A stretch of DNA of 8,623 nucleotides from Actinomycetota bacterium (GTDB lineage: Bacteria; Actinomycetota; Actinomycetes; Nanopelagicales; Nanopelagicaceae), in contig CANHFN010000031.1 in NCBI GenBank assembly GCA_947459935.1, positions 1 to 8,623 of the forward strand, in the 5' to 3' direction. The notes under the pieces were generated by a model, which saw nothing but the letters and a program-made list of their open reading frames with translations, did no database searches and was not told the origin of the DNA. Shown piece by piece: positions 6,739-8,623 of the stretch. The position numbers and the translations under genes are program-made. Position 1 is the stretch's first letter, and every line of letters starts with the position of its first letter.

Positions 6739-8597
6739 GGCTTGCTTACTTTTACTGTGTCTCCATTTTGGTCGCGAGATACAACTTCTATTCTCACACC
6801 GTCAACTGTAATCACATCACCAACGCGAAGTGCTGCATCAGTAAATTGTGGATCTGTTGAACCAGGTCGACGTTGAACTTTCCAACCACCCTTAATCGAC
6901 TGAATTGTCATGTCAACTGTGTAGACAAGGGTGCCCTCTTGTGATGCGGTCAAGACATCAAAGCCTTCATTTCGACGTGATTCAATCACTAAAATCTTGG
7001 TGCTAGAAAGCCTGACAACGACGGCTTTTATAAGATCATTAACACGTTCGATTGGATTAATCAGCTGAGTAACACCCGCGGAAGTTATCTCTGTTGTGTT
7101 GAGGCAATTAATTTGGGAATCAGTTAACCAACCCAGCAAGTAACGGTTCCAAGAGTTTAATTCAATTGCACCAACTGCCCAGTTGTTAGACATCAAATCC
7201 CAAGTTCCATAAACAGCATCACCTGGATTTACATACAAGTCATGTAGCCCGAATAGGTGTCCGGTCTCATGTGCAATCCAGCGCCAAGGCGTGCCTCGTG
7301 AAATGTTCTGCCATGCATCCGCGCCAGACAACGTAATATTGGTGACAGGTCCATCATTTGTTGAAATACCTGCAGAGTTAAGCGGACCAGCAGGACCATA
7401 GGCAATTGAAGCCCAAGGGATTTCACGCGGACTTAAGACATAAACAACATCAAATTGTGAGTAATCAACTAGTGGATCTGCAGTCTCGATTGCCATTTTC
7501 CAATATGAATACGGATCACCTTGATTCCAGGTACCCAATTTGTGGAATGTTGAACTAACCGGCATTCGAACCCAGTTCTTCAACACCTGATAATCGAATT
7601 TAACTTTGTTCCCAGACATCTTGTAGTAGAAATCATTCTGGCCATCTGTCATAGGCGTGAACTCTTCAGCAGGAGGCCTTTGTCCAACAACATCTGCAAA
7701 ATCAACAGGAACGATCAAAGCCTTAATAGTTCCAAAACTTGGTAGGCGTCCAGGAGCTTTCGGAAATCCAACCTGCATTTGAGTATTGCCGGTTTGATCA
7801 AGTAACTGACATTGCGTTGTGGGCACAAATTTATTGACTGAGGTGCTCTGCGGTAGGTCAACTGTAACCGTATAGAAACCAGCGGAATTAGCTGACATCC
7901 CTGCAATAGAAAAGACACCTGAACTACTGATGCTTACCGAATAACGCTTTCGAAGATACTGCGTCGTATTGGGCTCAACCACGTCAAACAAATAATTGCC
8001 GGTAGGTAAGTTTGCATAAAAACTTCCATCTGGATTAGCTGGAGAAAACTTCCAATCTCCGCCAGTTACTTGTAGCCAAACTCCAGGTGATCCAGCCTTT
8101 ACTTTCTTATCACTTGGGTTATAGATCCAGAGTTTTACATTTGAACCAGATGGTGCAGCTTGTACCGACACTGGAAGCTCAAAACTTTGTTCGAGATTTT
8201 TTGGATTACCGCCAGCACCACCTGAATACACAGTGATTCCTTTTGCAGGTGGAGGAATAGCACCGCTTATGGTTGGTGTCGGCGTTGGTGTTACTGAAGG
8301 TGTTGGTGTTGGTGTTGGTGTTGGTGTTGGTGTTGGTGTTGCTGAAGGCGTTGGAGAAGGGGTAGGCGTAGGTGTTGGCGTTGCAGAAGGCTTCGGCTTT
8401 GGAGTAACGGCAACTGGCTTACTCCACACAAGTTTCTTACCAGACTTAATGCAGGTGAACTTTTGTGATTTATAGGTTTGCTGTTGCCCAAGTTTGGTAC
8501 AGGTTTTACCGGTAACAGGTGCTGCAGAACTGCTAATCGGGATAAGGAGTATTCCCGCCACTAAAGGCAGAAGTGCTACATAAACCCTACGACGCAT
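6735..8597 (-). CDS. Secreted M6-type zinc metalloprotease with Cys module and Thr-Pro linker
   Basis: This is a 620-residue exported protease. Parts in order: an Arg-led signal peptide (MRRRVYVALLPLVAGILL, cleavage probably near residue 25-26 after SSSA/SSSAA); a short basic module with C33 and C49 (KTCTKLGQQQTYK and KFTCIKSGKKLVW); a Thr/Pro linker (64-109); a beta-rich region (about 120-250); the M6-like catalytic domain (about 285-500); and a C-terminal beta-rich domain to the end. The zinc motif is HETGHLFGLHD (443-453), matching HExxHxxGxxD with catalytic E444. WDLMS (466-470) is the Met-turn, followed by LNSWNRYLLGW as in M6 proteins. Only four cysteines exist (33, 49, 263, 498), which suits two extracellular disulfides. 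There is no LPXTG motif, lipobox or C-terminal membrane segment, so it is likely released or held non-covalently at the wall. The natural substrate is unknown. Confidence 0.9.
   Translation of the reverse strand: MRRRVYVALLPLVAGILLIPISSSAAPVTGKTCTKLGQQQTYKSQKFTCIKSGKKLVWSKPVAVTPKPKPSATPTPTPTPSPTPSATPTPTPTPTPTPTPSVTPTPTPTISGAIPPPAKGITVYSGGAGGNPKNLEQSFELPVSVQAAPSGSNVKLWIYNPSDKKVKAGSPGVWLQVTGGDWKFSPANPDGSFYANLPTGNYLFDVVEPNTTQYLRKRYSVSISSSGVFSIAGMSANSAGFYTVTVDLPQSTSVNKFVPTTQCQLLDQTGNTQMQVGFPKAPGRLPSFGTIKALIVPVDFADVVGQRPPAEEFTPMTDGQNDFYYKMSGNKVKFDYQVLKNWVRMPVSSTFHKLGTWNQGDPYSYWKMAIETADPLVDYSQFDVVYVLSPREIPWASIAYGPAGPLNSAGISTNDGPVTNITLSGADAWQNISRGTPWRWIAHETGHLFGLHDLYVNPGDAVYGTWDLMSNNWAVGAIELNSWNRYLLGWLTDSQINCLNTTEITSAGVTQLINPIERVNDLIKAVVVRLSSTKILVIESRRNEGFDVLTASQEGTLVYTVDMTIQSIKGGWKVQRRPGSTDPQFTDAALRVGDVITVDGVRIEVVSRDQNGDTVKVSKP
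8271..8405. repeat. GGTGTT-type hexanucleotide repeat encoding the Thr-Pro linker
   Basis: Imperfect 6-bp units (GGTGTT, GGCGTT, GGTGTC, GGAGTA and similar) fill this stretch. Seven perfect GGTGTT copies lie at 8299-8340, broken elsewhere by units encoding Ser-Ala or Ser-Val. On the coding (-) strand they read ACA CCA, that is Thr-Pro, residues 87-100 for the perfect run. The unit is a multiple of three, so copy-number change alters linker length without breaking the frame. The + strand carries regularly spaced GG pairs. Confidence 0.9.
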
Positions 8598-8603
8598 ATC
8601 CAG

Positions 8604-8609
8604 AGGATA
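8604..8609 (-). promoter_or_regulatory. -10 element of a probable leaderless protease promoter
   Basis: On the minus strand TATCCT is followed by exactly 6 nt (CTGGAT) before the ATG at 8597, so transcription should begin at the start codon. A second TANNNT match (TACTAT) overlaps 3 nt further upstream. No Shine-Dalgarno is present. The -35 region falls outside the window. Confidence 0.55.
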
Positions 8610-8623
8610 GTAGGGATTACGCC

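Noticed and set aside
8271..8405. CRISPR-like or direct repeat array
   Set aside because: The units are contiguous 6-mers without spacers and are fully explained as codons for a Thr-Pro linker.
8233..8475. Gly-Val repeat reading frame on the + strand opposite the protease
   Set aside because: It is the antisense reading of the Thr-Pro hexamer repeat, with no start signal and no sensible composition.
8496..8525. C33 of the protease as a lipoprotein cysteine
   Set aside because: The residues before it (PVTGKTC) do not fit a lipobox, and the Cys lies beyond the likely signal peptidase site.

Overview
The window looks like a compact chromosomal segment from a small-genome, AT-rich actinobacterium. 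A freshwater Nanopelagicales ('acI'-like) or similar streamlined lineage is my best guess. The reasons are a SepH septation protein (an actinobacterial family), very short or overlapping gene junctions, and starts with almost no Shine-Dalgarno sequences but with -10-like hexamers directly in front of them, as expected of leaderless mRNAs. A secreted protein also carries a Cys-Lys-Gly module that I associate with such organisms. The taxonomic call is inference; no rRNA or tRNA gene is present to test it.

Layout. At 1-644 (+) is the 3' part of sepH (cell division). It converges, with a 4-bp overlap, on a phosphodiesterase/nucleotide pyrophosphatase-type hydrolase at 641-1741 (-). A 38-bp divergent spacer with an inverted repeat separates that gene from psuG (1780-2682, +) and psuK (2679-3560, +). 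These two overlap by ATGA and form a pseudouridine breakdown pair: PsuK phosphorylates pseudouridine and PsuG splits pseudouridine 5'-phosphate into uracil and ribose 5-phosphate. Next come a type IIA topoisomerase A subunit that ends right after its cleavage core (3586-5118, +) and an ABC-F ATPase (5140-6738, +). The ABC-F gene converges, again with a 4-bp overlap, on a secreted M6-type zinc metalloprotease (6735-8597, -) with a Thr-Pro linker encoded by a hexanucleotide repeat.

All but a few dozen bases are coding, and no gene-free stretch exceeds 40 bp. I see no RNA gene, mobile element, CRISPR array or convincing intrinsic terminator. Apart from psuG-psuK, the genes look like core housekeeping neighbours rather than one pathway.

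I did not find a clearly new multi-gene system. The points most worth a second look are the CTD-less topoisomerase subunit with glycine at the key quinolone position, the repeated leaderless-promoter geometry, the inverted repeat in the divergent spacer, and the N-terminal Cys module plus variable TP linker of the protease.
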